This document shows positions 1 through 9,609 of a stretch of 25,886 nucleotides of DNA, in pieces. Within the stretch, counting starts at the first letter, position 1, and the number at the start of each line of letters is the position of its first letter. This DNA comes from Priapulus caudatus. Its lineage: Eukaryota > Priapulida > Priapulimorpha > Priapulimorphida > Priapulidae. The stretch is from the NCBI RefSeq assembly GCF_000485595.1, contig NW_014577325.1, positions 182,422-208,307 of the forward strand, in the 5' to 3' direction. Below the pieces are notes generated by a model. That model ran no database searches. It was not told where the DNA came from and saw only the letters and a program-made list of their open reading frames with translations. The translations under genes were made by a program, and so were the position numbers.

Positions 1-67
1 ATACATACATACATACATACATACATACATACATACATACATACATACATACATACATACATACATA
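1..67. repeat. (ATAC)n microsatellite at window edge
   Basis: A tandem tetranucleotide ATAC tract runs from the window edge to about position 67. It is simple-sequence DNA with no coding value, and it continues beyond the window to an unknown length. Confidence 0.97.
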
Positions 68-940
68 CCTACAGCTATGCACCCCCGATCTGCAGGCATC
101 GTCGTCATCGAATCATTACTATACGTAAATTTCCCCCCATTTTGTTTACGCGGCGATTCGAGCCTCGTCTCACCAGCCACCGTTAAACCGTTAGCGTTCC
201 CATCCCCGCAGCCCGTTAAAAGCAAACGGCAAGCATAATACATCGATAATTTGAAACAGATAAGGTGGGTAGAGATGAGGTGAGGCGCTCTGCGGACGCG
301 CCTATCGTATCGTATCACTTCGCAGGCGTGTTTTCTCCTCTCGCACATTTCTCCCTCGTCAAACTCTTAAGTGAGCCCCGAAAAGTTTTCGAGAGAGAGG
401 CGATTTCAAGGATGTGCCGCGGCAGCATCAGCAGCTGACGATACCTAGCACTTTAACTGCATTATAAACCGCTAGCGATATCAGTTTAATTCGTTCCACA
501 TGTCCGCGCATTTCCATCGTTACTCCTGCGCGCTCTCCGGCTCTATTGCCGCGCTGCTAATCAGTGCTTGTATGCATAATGATATTCGCAATATTTTAAA
601 CGGCCTCGGCGTTTTAGCGGAGGCCTTCGCGGCGTTTAAAATACTGAGCGGCGAACATCCTGAACTCGTTACGCGCAGCTGCGCAGACGAGACGTTGCTA
701 GGGGGATGCTAGCGTGCTTGTCATCGTCTGCTTGATGAACGATGCGAGAGAGCGGGCGGTCATGCGTGCCTTCCCCGCATCTCTTCGTGTCGACAGATCC
801 CCGCTCGTAACAACCCGCCATATCTACCCGTCGTCCATCCATCCGTCTGTCCGTGTGTCGCGGCCCATGTGCGCGCAACGTGCGGATGCTGCCGCATCTT
901 CTGCATCATCATCAGTATTGAGCCAGGTTGCAATTTCCAA
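68..940. other. Gene-free stretch downstream of the homeobox gene
   Basis: This is unique, moderately GC-rich sequence. Short open frames occur (for example 500-712 plus) but none has a recognisable domain, a convincing start context or splice signals that join it to anything. I see no RNA gene and no transposon ends here. Confidence 0.5.
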
Positions 941-1042
941 GATGAACGAGAGAGAGGGGGAGAGATAGATAGAGGGAGAGAACGAAAGACAGAGGCAGAT
1001 AAAATACAGAGGGAGAGGAAAGAGGAAAAGAAGAGGGAGAAG

Positions 1043-1073
<31 letters not shown>

Positions 1074-1077
1074 GAGA

Positions 1078-1112
<35 letters not shown>

Positions 1113-1274
1113 AAAAGAGACTTTGCGCATGGAGAAGCGGAGAGCGAGCGAGCAAGAAATGGATAGGTAGGACGAGTTAAAGGGCCAAAGAGAAAGGGAG
1201 AGAGAGAGAGAGAGAGAGAGAGAAAGGGCGAGCGAACGAGGGAGAGGAAAAGAGAGAGAGAGATGGAGTGAGTG

Positions 1275-1341
<67 letters not shown>

Positions 1342-1350
1342 AAGAGCGCG
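941..1350. repeat. Long polypurine (GA)n region
   Basis: This is an almost uninterrupted GA/GAAA-rich stretch with pure (GA)n blocks at about 1044-1070, 1196-1224 and 1276-1334. The plus strand is nearly all purine. It generates long Arg/Glu and Ser/Leu open frames on both strands, which are artefacts of the repeat. Such mirror-symmetric polypurine tracts can form triplex DNA in vitro; no function is shown here. Confidence 0.95.
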
Positions 1351-1639
1351 CGAACGAGAGATATTGCATTGCGAGAGCGCGGCGGTTAGACGGCGAAAAA
1401 AGACGCGGCGCACACGAGAGACAAACAAACACAGACGAACGCAAAAAATGACAACAAACATTCGTGAGGCGACGTGGTGGTGGGGGGGGGAGCATCGTGA
1501 GCGAGAGTGGTGTTGACGGCCAGCTCGGAATCTCATGTTTTGTCTCTTGTTGTCTGCGGTCGGTCACGTCGCAATAACAGTTATTATTACAATGAACCTC
1601 GTCTAGAAGTCATGATTAACATGTGCGCCTACATAAGTT

Positions 1640-1805
1640 ACATTCACATACATATATACACACGCGCTAAGGCAGGCACGCACACTCACACACGCGCAGA
1701 CACACACACAAGCGATGCGCACACACGCGCGCACACACATACTTACACGAACACACAATGAGACAAAAGACACACATACACACACTCACGCGCACGTGTG
1801 TGTAA
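1640..1805. repeat. CA/CG-rich alternating purine-pyrimidine tract
   Basis: This is degenerate (CA)n with CGCG interruptions, for example around 1680-1800. The Thr/His-rich and Cys/Val-rich open frames over it come from the repeat. Alternating purine-pyrimidine runs like this are classic candidates for left-handed DNA. Confidence 0.85.
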
Positions 1806-1867
1806 GAGAACAGCAGTTGACATCTACGTATATAGATAGTTAGCACTTCCTCTCCTTCCGCTGTGTC

Positions 1868-1872
1868 TTCTC

Positions 1873-1932
<60 letters not shown>
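1868..1932. repeat. (CT)n microsatellite
   Basis: A nearly pure CT dinucleotide run of about 60 bp. It is the first of several GA/CT tracts in and around the homeobox gene and lies downstream of its likely 3' UTR. Confidence 0.95.
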
Positions 1933-1934
<2 letters not shown>

Positions 1935-2036
1935 CCATGTGTGTGCGCGTGCGTATATGTACATGCCTAATCTAAAGAATGGAGGCAATATTATCGTAAC
2001 AATTTCCTAGATACAATTATGATAAAATATGTTTTG

Positions 2037-2534
2037 TTTATTTAAAAAATGAACAAGATGTCAGGCAAGCACATTATGTACACATTCAGAAAATGTCTCA
2101 CAATCTCTATGCATAGGCTATAATAATCATTTATCTTACAGAGACACTCGCTCGCAACATTGCAGTTTAAACCCCTAGTTACGAACAAACTAAATATACT
2201 TTATTGGAAATTACTAGACGACGGAGTTACTAAGCATGAACACGGGAGAAAGCAGTTGCTTTACAAGTAATAGCTCTACTACACGTTTACATAAACACAG
2301 AATGAAATATCGCCCGATAATATATTCTATTGCCTTCCTCATTATCGGCAGCATTGCTGTCAAAAGTCGTGCGCAAGGTCGTAGATTAAAATAAATCCGA
2401 GTTAGTTAAAACAGCGCATAAACTGTACACGGCAAGAGAAAAAAATTGTCACGGGACAACCTTAATTATTTTAACTCGGTGCAACAAACAGTGGGCACCT
2501 CGTGGTAAAAACTATACATCCTGCAACATTTTTG
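2037..2534 (-). other. Probable 3' UTR of the homeobox gene with AATAAA signals
   Basis: This lies directly downstream of the TAG stop of the minus-strand homeobox gene. It is AT-rich and carries two minus-strand AATAAA hexamers, read as TTTATT on the plus strand at 2200-2205 and 2037-2042. Either could mark the polyadenylation site. The true transcript end cannot be fixed without RNA data, and the second signal lies about 0.5 kb past the stop. Confidence 0.5.
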
Positions 2535-2951
2535 CTATACGGGAAACGTTGGACAGGGCCGGGAAATCCCGGGTCTAGGAGCCGCGAACGTCTGATAGCT
2601 AGGGTAATATATTCCACTAGACGGACTTGCATTGTTGAAAGAAGCCTGCAGCATTTGCGATTGGTTGACCATCGACTGCCGAATGTCTCCGCAAGGTGGC
2701 GTGCGCGCCATAAAAGTGGACTGCTGTTGAGGGGATCCTTGTGGATAACCGTACGCCATTTGCATTCCCATGGCGTTGGTGGTCGGGGGGTAGGCACCGG
2801 CGGGTGGGTAGGCGGCCATGGGTGGTGGCATCCCGGGCATTCCCGGGCCGTATCCCATCGCAGCGTAGGGCGAGCCACCCATCTCATTCTCTGCCTCTAC
2901 TTGACTCATTCGCTTCCACTTCATGCGTCTGTTCTGAAACCACGTCTTCAC
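2535..2951 (-). CDS. Homeobox gene exon 4: homeodomain helix 3 and C-terminal tail
   Basis: This terminal coding exon has its acceptor AG at 2952-2953 and its TAG stop at 2535-2537. It encodes homeodomain residues 45-60, starting [14 protein letters not shown], which is the DNA-recognition helix. A tail of about 122 residues follows, with repeated Met-Pro-Pro, Tyr-Pro-Pro and Gln-rich stretches and a C-terminal block containing YYPSYQTF. The intron at homeodomain position 44/45 is a known position in several NKL families. The plus-strand open frame across the same bases (2502-2969) is a shadow. Confidence 0.92.
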   Translation of the reverse strand: MKTWFQNRRMKWKRMSQVEAENEMGGSPYAAMGYGPGMPGMPPPMAAYPPAGAYPPTTNAMGMQMAYGYPQGSPQQQSTFMARTPPCGDIRQSMVNQSQMLQASFNNASPSSGIYYPSYQTFAAPRPGISRPCPTFPV

Positions 2952-2988
2952 CTATGTAACGAAAAATAAACTCTTGTTATGTGTGTGT

Positions 2989-3024
<36 letters not shown>

Positions 3025-3113
3025 AAGAGAGAGAGAAAGAGAGACAGATAGAAGGAACGAGAGTGAGCAAGAGAGAGATATAGAAAGAAAGAGAGAGAGA
3101 GAGAGCGAGAGAG

Positions 3114-3155
<42 letters not shown>

Positions 3156-4348
3156 AAAAACCGACAGACAAAGAGGTGGAGAGAGTGGGAAAGCGTGGAG
3201 AGCGAGAGAGACCTTTAACGAAACCGCCGACATTTACACTGATAAGCAAAAAGCTGCGGCCGAGGGGCGTGCGGGTGTGTGCGCGGGGATATTTCGAGCC
3301 GTAAGTTGTCATTGCACGCAATGATCAGTAAGTATAGTGAGCTGCACACACACATGTAGCCGCGCCTGACAGCCATCTCTCATACCGCTAATCACCAAGC
3401 TGCCCGCAGCTCTTTGCTCCGCAATAAATTGCCAATCAGTAACATAATGTTCCGGATATAATTCAATCAGAATCACGATCACGCGTAACGCTATTTATAC
3501 CCAATCTTTAGCGCTCGGATATATTTAGGTACGATGTTCTTGCTTCCACCACACGAGGGCACAATTAGCAATCGATTAGGTAAATGTTAAATTATTTTCG
3601 GCATGTATTAATTAACTTGGTTTCAAGCTGTATTTATTTTTAAAAGTAAAAAAAATAAATAATTTATAATTTATAACTAATAAACGTATAAGCAAATACA
3701 GGAGACACGCTTAATCAAAGGTGGGTGAATATTTCTATTGCTATCGGTTATCTATCAGTCTTTATCTGCGGGTAAACAACGGAGGCCATAAAGTAAGGAA
3801 AATAAATTTAACACGTAGAAAGCAGCGTGATTTCTGAGACTTTATCCGCCAGCCGAAGCCAGAAAAAAAAACACGAGTTATAATTATTATTATTATTATA
3901 ATTCCTCTTATTCTTATTATTATTGTTGTTATTATCATTATCATTATCATTATCATTTCCAAAGTGGTTCATGGCATTAGCTGGTGGCTTCTGGGTTAAC
4001 TGTGTCCGACTCCCAACCTGGGACATAGGGATTCAATCCAGAATTTTTCGCAAGATGTGTGCTGTTCCCAGTAGTGCGATTTTCTGCACTTCTTAATTTA
4101 TTAATTTAATTTATTTATTTATTTGGTGGCCAGAGAGTTTCTTAAGGTTCTTTTCAAAACCATTCTTTATAGAGCCAAGGGCTCCAACCACCACTGGTAC
4201 AATTCTCATCTTAGTATTCTACATCCTCCTAATTTCGATCTCCAGATCTTTGTATACTTGGTGAGTTTGTATCTTTCCTTCACCATGATGTCAGAATCAT
4301 CTGGTACGGCTACATCAATCAACAGGCATAGTTTTTCATTATTATTAA

Positions 4349-4381
<33 letters not shown>

Positions 4382-5848
4382 CCTGCGTGTCGGTCAGCTT
4401 TAGTTTGTCGGCGAACTCTGACCTCTCAGCAGCAGCCAGGTATTTCTGCAAGCGGAATTTCTTCTCCAACTCGTAGATCTGATCGTTAGTGAACGACGTC
4501 CTCGGTTTCTTCCTCTTACCGGAGCCGCTGAAGGCGCAGGAGGAGGTCGTAGTCTGCAGGGAGGTGATGGGAGTGGGAGGAGTCTGCGGGTCGTCTGCAA
4601 ACGAATAATAAATATTAATAACAATTAATAATAATTAGCCTTCTCATGAATAACGAGGGCAACACGGTGATATTATATTCATTTGGGGAATTTTGTATCC
4701 CTTTACGCAAATAAACGTAATTTAGGTATAACTTTACATTTAATTATGCGTGCGCGTCTTCGCGGGGCCAGTATAATTATGCTACTGACGCGATAATGTT
4801 CTGTGGGGTTGCAGTCGTCCGACTATACACTGCATCTGTCGCAAGCCACCAAGCCTAGACGTCACCCGCAAGAGTTACTACTGCCGCAGTGTCTCCACAT
4901 CCCCATGGGACATCCCAGCACTAGCATCATTTTCAATTTACGATAAGGGAGACTTGACAAGAGTGGCGATAAGAGATTGTCCAATACAAGGACTCGGGTC
5001 AGCATCCGAGAGGGCTGTTTTAAGTCCCTGGCGAGGTTGGGCGAGTGGGGCCAAACCTTTGGCCAGGAAATTATCCACTCCTATTTGAGATAACTAACGG
5101 GACTCTTTCTGTTTTTGGTCTGCTCTGTTCTATTTTGGTTACGTTATCGTGTTCGACAGTTACGGTTGTTAAAACAGATGCAAGCGCGCGTTGAAAATCG
5201 GGCTCATTTACCAGAGCCGTATATAGAGCGTCTATATACGGCTCTGTCATTTACGATCTTGCCGCGCCATCTATCGACCTAGATCATCACGAATCTTCGC
5301 CTTACCTCTATGCGGCGTGGTATTACTCGCGTCGTCCACAGCCACTCGCTTCGTCGACTGCATATCTTTCTGTTGCTCTGTCTTCTCATCCTCATCTCGC
5401 TCTCGCTTTGCCGACCACTGTGACGGCACCTCCCCCAGCTCCCTCTCTACGGCCGCAGGCAGGATGTACGGCTGGCCGCGGGAGTCGTGCGTATACACGA
5501 TGTTCTCTTTATTGTCCTCGGCACCGTCGGCAACTCTATAGGCCCCCATCGTAGTGTAGATCTTTTCCAATGGCGGTGCCTTCTCCTGCGGATCCAGCTT
5601 TATCTAATAATCGACGAAATGCAAGATATTAACTGTCTTGATTGCATTTATAAACGCTGTCTACCCCCTATCTCACTCTTTTGGACACACATGCGCGCAT
5701 ACGCACATACACACGCGTGCGCACGGACGCACACGTGCGCGCGTGTACGCCTATATATACATATATAGCTAGCTCTCTTTCGCTTTTTTTATTCTCACTA
5801 TTTCCCTCCCATATCTCTCTTTCCCTCCCTACCCCTCTCTCTGTCTCG

Positions 5849-5898
<50 letters not shown>

Positions 5899-5982
5899 TC
5901 TCTTCTCTCCTCTCTCTCTGCTTCTATCCTCTCTCTCTCTCTCTCTCTCTTTTTCTTTCTCTCTCTCTTGGTCTCTCTCTCT

Positions 5983-6025
<43 letters not shown>

Positions 6026-6230
6026 AGTCTCAGTATAAAATATATCTTACCTGGGGCTTCATATCGGACGGGTTGTAGTAGTAAGCTGCATTAGGGTGGC
6101 TGTACATAGCGTTGTATTCCTGCACTCTCTGCATGAGGTTCGTCTTATCCAGTAGATTCATCGCCGGGTGACTGGCGCGCACCAGACTGTCGATAGAGAA
6201 TGACTTAGATCTCTCCGTTTCCAACACCAT
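2535..6230 (-). CDS. NKL-class homeobox transcription factor, complete four-exon gene (Tlx/Msx/Lbx-like orphan)
   Basis: This is join(2535..2951, 4383..4594, 5306..5603, 6051..6230) on the minus strand, giving 368 aa. All junctions are GT-AG and phases agree (0, 1, 0). The start is the ATG at 6230 in context GCGATGG, preceded by an in-frame stop at 6276-6278; a GTG at 6266 or an upstream non-coding exon spliced at about 6265 is possible. Residues 11-17 (FSIDSLV) form an eh1-type motif that in related factors recruits Groucho/TLE repressors. The homeodomain is residues 187-246 with L16, F20, W48, F49, N51 and R53 all present and T47/Q50, so it should bind DNA. The C-terminal tail is rich in Pro, Met, Tyr and Gln. 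From memory the homeodomain looks nearest Tlx ([27 protein letters not shown]), with Msx-like AER-EF and Lbx-like QIYELEK. It is too divergent to name a family. Expected role: nuclear sequence-specific repressor in development. Confidence 0.88.
2990..3180. repeat. (GA)n tract in homeobox intron 3
   Basis: This run of GA repeats interrupted by GAAA and GACA starts about 40 bp inside the intron next to exon 4. On the transcribed minus strand it is pyrimidine-rich (CT), so it lies upstream of the exon 4 acceptor where a polypyrimidine tract belongs, although the acceptor itself is about 40 bp further on. Confidence 0.95.
3235..3870. other. Homeobox intron 3 unique sequence
   Basis: This AT-rich intronic sequence lies between the GA tract and the TTA-repeat/LINE fragment. 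I see no exon: no open frame has good flanking splice sites. Nothing else is recognisable. Confidence 0.5.
3882..3960. repeat. (TTA)n / (TTATCA)n simple repeat
   Basis: Tandem TTA and TTATCA units form a simple repeat. It abuts the 3' side of the minus-strand LINE fragment at 3962-4340 and may be that element's simple-sequence tail. The poly-Asn and poly-Ile open frames here are artefacts. Confidence 0.85.
3962..4340 (-). mobile_element. LINE-type retrotransposon fragment, C-terminal end of the ORF
   Basis: Read on the minus strand from about 4340, this encodes [14 protein letters not shown], then after one frameshift [13 protein letters not shown], and further on [13 protein letters not shown]. 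These resemble the C-terminal tail that recurs at the end of reverse-transcriptase ORFs in many animal LINEs (recognised from memory). Between the motifs is an A-rich (AAAT)n block at about 4093-4122. The reverse-transcriptase core is absent and the frame is broken, so this is a dead, 5'-truncated copy. It lies inside homeobox intron 3, in the same orientation as the host gene. Confidence 0.7.
4336..4381. repeat. (TTA)n microsatellite touching the exon 3 splice donor
   Basis: About 13 TTA units run up to within a few bases of the homeobox exon 3 donor at 4381-4382. In the transcript the intron begins GTGAATAATAATAAT. The repeat connects the donor to the LINE fragment. Confidence 0.92.
4383..4594 (-). 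CDS. Homeobox gene exon 3: homeodomain helices 1 and 2
   Basis: The acceptor is TTTGCAG ending at 4595 and the donor GT is at 4381-4382, so the exon is 212 nt. It encodes a Ser/Thr/Pro linker, the basic start of the homeodomain ([11 protein letters not shown]) and homeodomain residues 1-44, ending KLKLTDTQ. The split codon with exon 2 gives Asp160. Key core residues L16, F20, L26, L38 and L40 are all present. The donor GTGAAT is a weak match to consensus. Confidence 0.93.
4600..5210. other. Homeobox intron 2, mostly unannotated
   Basis: This intronic sequence has no recognisable exon. The stretch 4790-5090 is GC-richer than its surroundings and could be an old repeat, but I recognise no protein motif in any frame. 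Confidence 0.4.
5212..5246. repeat. Perfect 16-bp inverted repeat with 3-nt loop
   Basis: The arm CAGAGCCGTATATAGA at 5212-5227 is separated by GCG from its exact reverse complement at 5231-5246. It lies in homeobox intron 2, about 60 bp downstream of the exon 2 donor, so it would form a stable hairpin in the pre-mRNA. The flanking bases carry a short direct repeat (TCATTTAC). Confidence 0.9.
5306..5603 (-). CDS. Homeobox gene exon 2: linker between eh1 motif and homeodomain
   Basis: The acceptor is TTATTAG ending at 5604 and the donor is GAG|GTAAGG, so the exon is 298 nt. It encodes 99 residues with no known domain. [15 protein letters not shown] segment is followed by a charged Lys/Arg/Glu/Asp stretch (residues about 124-150 of the protein) and then a Ser/Thr-rich end. 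The exon is chosen over the shorter open frame because it joins exon 1 in phase 0 and exon 3 in phase 1. The acceptor lacks a good pyrimidine tract. Confidence 0.85.
5685..5770. repeat. Alternating purine-pyrimidine (CA/CG/TA) tract
   Basis: CACACATGCGCGCAT-type alternation continues into TATATATACATATATA. It lies in homeobox intron 1. Strict alternation with CGCG cores makes it a left-handed-DNA candidate, but function is unknown. Confidence 0.8.
5775..6022. repeat. (CT)n / polypyrimidine tract filling homeobox intron 1
   Basis: About 250 bp of CT repeats with TTTC and TGTC interruptions. On the transcribed strand this is polypurine (GA) and begins about 30 bp after the exon 1 donor. It makes up more than half of intron 1 (447 bp). 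Confidence 0.95.
6051..6230 (-). CDS. Homeobox gene exon 1: N-terminus with eh1-type motif
   Basis: It starts at ATG 6230 (context GCGATGG) and ends at donor CAG|GTAAGA, giving 60 codons. The peptide begins [25 protein letters not shown] matches the eh1 pattern near the N-terminus of many NKL factors. The rest is rich in Asn, Tyr and Met. The frame stays open upstream to a stop at 6276-6278, and a possible acceptor (CCTCAG) ends at 6267, so an extra 5' exon cannot be excluded. Confidence 0.8.
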
Positions 6231-6269
6231 CGCAGGTTGATACCACAAGCTCTCGTTCGTCGACACTGA

Positions 6270-7780
6270 GGTAGATTATCGTAGTGACTCGCTCTGCAGT
6301 CTGTCGATCCGTCTGTTGAGAGTAAGCTAATGTCGAGCTATACACGTATAATACTATGCGCGTACTGACTGGTTGGTGTCCTACGTGGTGTTTACGTGGT
6401 GATGCTACGATGTCGGTTCTTATAGCGTCAATGCAGTAGGCGACGAACGAACCGGACGTGGAAGGAAAACACACTCGCACCTGTTGAATTAACGTGATTA
6501 GCGTAGTCTATTGTCCTACCTGATTGCAGTAGGTGCTGTCCGTGTGGGCGCGCGTCGATGGGCCCTGGTTGTTATTTCTCTCGGGCCGTATTACCTCGTT
6601 GTTGTTCTCACAATCACTGCCGACTTTCCGCGTAAACAAAGAGCTCCCGTAGAACGCAACAACAGCCGCACAGCGATGGTGACAATGGCGGACGGAGCAT
6701 AGCCAAACAAACGCGCTCGTTCCGGTTAGACGTGTCTCGTCATAGAATCGGCAGTGGTGGGTGCGCGTGTACACAAGCACATTCGCGGGGCAAGCCGTTG
6801 ACTCGGCAACGAAGCCAGTTACAGCATCATCGGACGAACCCATTGTGTAACTAACAGGTGCAATTACCGCCACTCTATCCCCCTCGCTTTCCGGCTCCGT
6901 AGAAATCATACACTAATTTAGACGCGTTATGTATTTCTATGGCTGGTAAGCACGCACCACCTGGTCATACATTGCTAAGAAAGCTTCCCCCGTTAATGAG
7001 ACAATTAACACAGTTGTGTGCGCCGCGGACAATCTATCATTTGCTACCATGACAACAGATGCGGATTGGCGTGAGGATGGAGTTAAAAAAGGATGGCCGC
7101 AAAAAGCAGCCAGCGATAATGCACGTGTTTAGGCGTTACCCTTATCACAATAATTACAATGGGTGTCTCGGACTAGTGGGAGGAAACGAGGACAGTTGGT
7201 GGTGGGATGGGATCGTAACCGACCCAGTAAGAGAGTAATATGACGCGAGACTGTCTCCAATCTTAAAAGATTCCGGCTCGAACGAGATGAGATGGCACGG
7301 ACAATTATCGTGGATTATCTATGTAATTCCGAATACGTCCGAGTAATTATCTGAAGATCTGTCTCATGATCTCGCGAAAACTGTAAGCTTTATACGGGTA
7401 GATACGTCTGGCTATTGCTCGATCCAAACACGTCAAAGTGGCATATCGACTTAACGTTAGCTAGGGTTGTGTATACTGTGTAAATAGGTTAAATGGGAAG
7501 TAACTAGAAATCCACACACGCTTACGAAATCTCTACCATCCATCACAAGCTTTGTGTCTACGTCACTGGGCGATATTAAGACTTAGAACATAGTTTATAT
7601 ATATATACATTGAATTACAATGTTTGAATATACAAGGTGCGTGATTTAACTGTGCTTTCATAGAACTTTCAAACTGCAGTATTATGCATCCTCATTTATA
7701 ATTATAATGCTGTTCTCATTTATACTGGAAATGGGGAATGCGCCAACGAAACTGGTGTGTAGTTGCCCGTGTGATACATA
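6270..7780. other. Intergenic region between the divergent genes, left part
   Basis: Promoter elements of the homeobox gene would be expected here, but I cannot identify a reliable TATA box or initiator. Open frames at 6508-6909 (minus) and 6511-6702 (plus) overlap each other, lack ATG starts with good context and show no domain, so I do not call them. Confidence 0.5.
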
Positions 7781-7784
7781 AATG

Positions 7785-7917
<133 letters not shown>

Positions 7918-7959
7918 AGAAAGAGAGAGAGACTGTATTGCTGTGTTGTATCACAGCAT

Positions 7960-8560
7960 ATATAAATCAACATGATTTATATGCTCTGGTTGTATTCTGC
8001 TGGAATTGGCAGCTGCTGCGTGATCTTTATTGCATTAATTATTATTAGTATTATATTAATTAATAATTTCCTTAATCATTTTATTTAATCATCAATTCAA
8101 ATTTTAATAATAATTAATGTATTATCTTCTAACTCTAGAACTCCGCTCCTCCGCAGGCCGCCTGCTTCGTGAAAACATAATATTGTTGATTAATGGGAGC
8201 CAAGTGAGCATCTAAACATGGCAGCTTCCTCGAAGTGGAAGTATACACATAAAAATCGATCAGCGCTCAAGAGAAGCATTGCCATTTGAACGACATTTAC
8301 GGGAAATTATCGGAAATAATAGGCGAAAGAGAGTACAGAAACATTAAGACTTTGGTGGTAAATACCTTACACATTTAATGCTTATTTATATATTACTTTA
8401 TGCTATATTTAGTATTTACCTGCTAGGCTGCTGTACTGTAGACTGTAGTCTGCTGTGCCACACCAGGCTATTAGTATTACTAGTATTAGTACTATTACGA
8501 TTACTATTACTATTGTTAGTATTAGTACAGTAGGCTGAGTAGTTTACCAGACAAGACAAG
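7960..8560. other. Intergenic AT-rich stretch
   Basis: No gene is seen. It includes AT-rich sequence at 8030-8110 and degenerate TATTAGTAC/TATTAC repeats at 8465-8530. Confidence 0.5.
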
Positions 8561-8563
8561 ACA

Positions 8564-8860
8564 AGTGGCTGGAGGTACGGTAGCCGTCGTTCGTTGAAAC
8601 CCCTTTTGGCGTTTGTTTGAGGGCTGAGGCAATTATTTGCGATATTCTGATGTAAAGTTTACAATAATGTACATTTTCATACCTAATCCGAGTGTTAAGC
8701 TCATCAAAACTCTCAAATCGTGAATTTATTTCCCAATGCATTATTTCGAAATCTGAATTGGCCGCCGCCGTCTTTGTTGTGTTGTTTGTATGAAAGCGAA
8801 TGGACTGTCGTACCTCCAGCCTCGTAAATTGGATATACGGCTGCCGTGCCTCCAACCACT
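8564..8860. mobile_element. Short non-autonomous element with 24-bp terminal inverted repeats
   Basis: The left end AGTGGCTGGAGGTACGGTAG (from 8564) is inverted at the right end (ACGGCTGCCGTGCCTCCAAC to 8860) with a few mismatches. A third inverted copy of the CGTACCTCCAGCC core lies inside near 8809-8822. Length is 297 bp, with no coding capacity. No clear target-site duplication is seen, so the class is unknown. Confidence 0.6.
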
Positions 8861-9338
8861 GCCATTTACAATCATTTTACTATTGAAACGTTCCAAGTTC
8901 TGTGCTGTGCTTCGACCCTTTATAATTGCGGGAGCGAAGGGACTACTGTTAGAGCTACGACATTAGAGAATCTGGTCATTGACATTACACCGATGCTGTT
9001 TCACCATAGATTTAGAACAGATTTTTTCTCTGTCATCAACCTATGTGGTTTTGCCAAAGTCTATCATTGATTCATTATCATGTCCTCATATCAGACTAAG
9101 TACGGTATATCATCGTGTTGAAAAATTGTCAGGAGTAGTTGTGCAGCCCAATCCTAGTTTAGCATCCCGGATTAGTTAAGCACATATATGTGAACTAATA
9201 CTATATTTACCCAGGTTTCAAACAAGGATTGTGCATAGTTGGGGCATAGTCATGGTAGTGCTCGTACTAGTAGTAGCTGGTAGTAGCACTAGTAGTATCA
9301 TACCTTACCATTGGTTACTGTAGTGTATAACCCTGATG

Positions 9339-9609
9339 TATGCTATGGCTGAGAGGGTCTATGTCCCCCCGGGTACTGCCGGAACGTACCCTGGGTATGG
9401 TCCGGTATACCGGAACGTACCCTGGTACTATCTAATATGCCGGACCGTACCTTGCCTACTCCACTAACGAGTCTAGGGAGTCGCCTATGCCTACTCCCTA
9501 ACCCTAACCATATCAAATAGTTACCAGGGTATGTTCTGGTATACCGGACTGTACCCAGGGTACGTTTCGGCAGTACCCTGGGGACATAGACCATATGAGC
9601 TATGCTATG
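9339..9609. mobile_element. 253-bp inverted-repeat element with 9-bp target duplication and CCCTAA core
   Basis: The element spans 9348-9600 and is flanked by the direct repeat TATGCTATG (9339-9347 and 9601-9609). The terminal inverted repeats are long (about 85 bp, imperfect) and contain GGTCTATGTCCCC and several copies of GTACCCTGG and CCGGTATACCGG. The unpaired middle holds CCCTAACCCTAACC at 9496-9509. A 9-bp duplication fits Mutator-like transposition, but no transposase is present and the assignment is inference. Confidence 0.8.

Noticed and set aside
824-1567. Ser/Leu-rich 247-aa minus-strand open frame and its Arg/Glu plus-strand counterpart
   Set aside because: Both are entirely explained by the GA dinucleotide repeat, with no domain or splice signals.
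2502-2969. 155-aa plus-strand open frame
   Set aside because: It overlaps the homeobox final exon on the opposite strand, which has homeodomain content and agreeing splice sites, so this is a shadow frame.
4800-5100. Possible second LINE or exon in homeobox intron 2
   Set aside because: GC-richer and weakly open, but no motif, splice pair or terminal repeat could be recognised.
6508-6909. Overlapping frames (133 aa minus, 63 aa plus) considered as a 5' exon of either gene
   Set aside because: The plus frame has a hydrophobic stretch like a signal peptide but no ATG, and no donor/acceptor gives the phase needed by exon a. The minus frame shows no domain.
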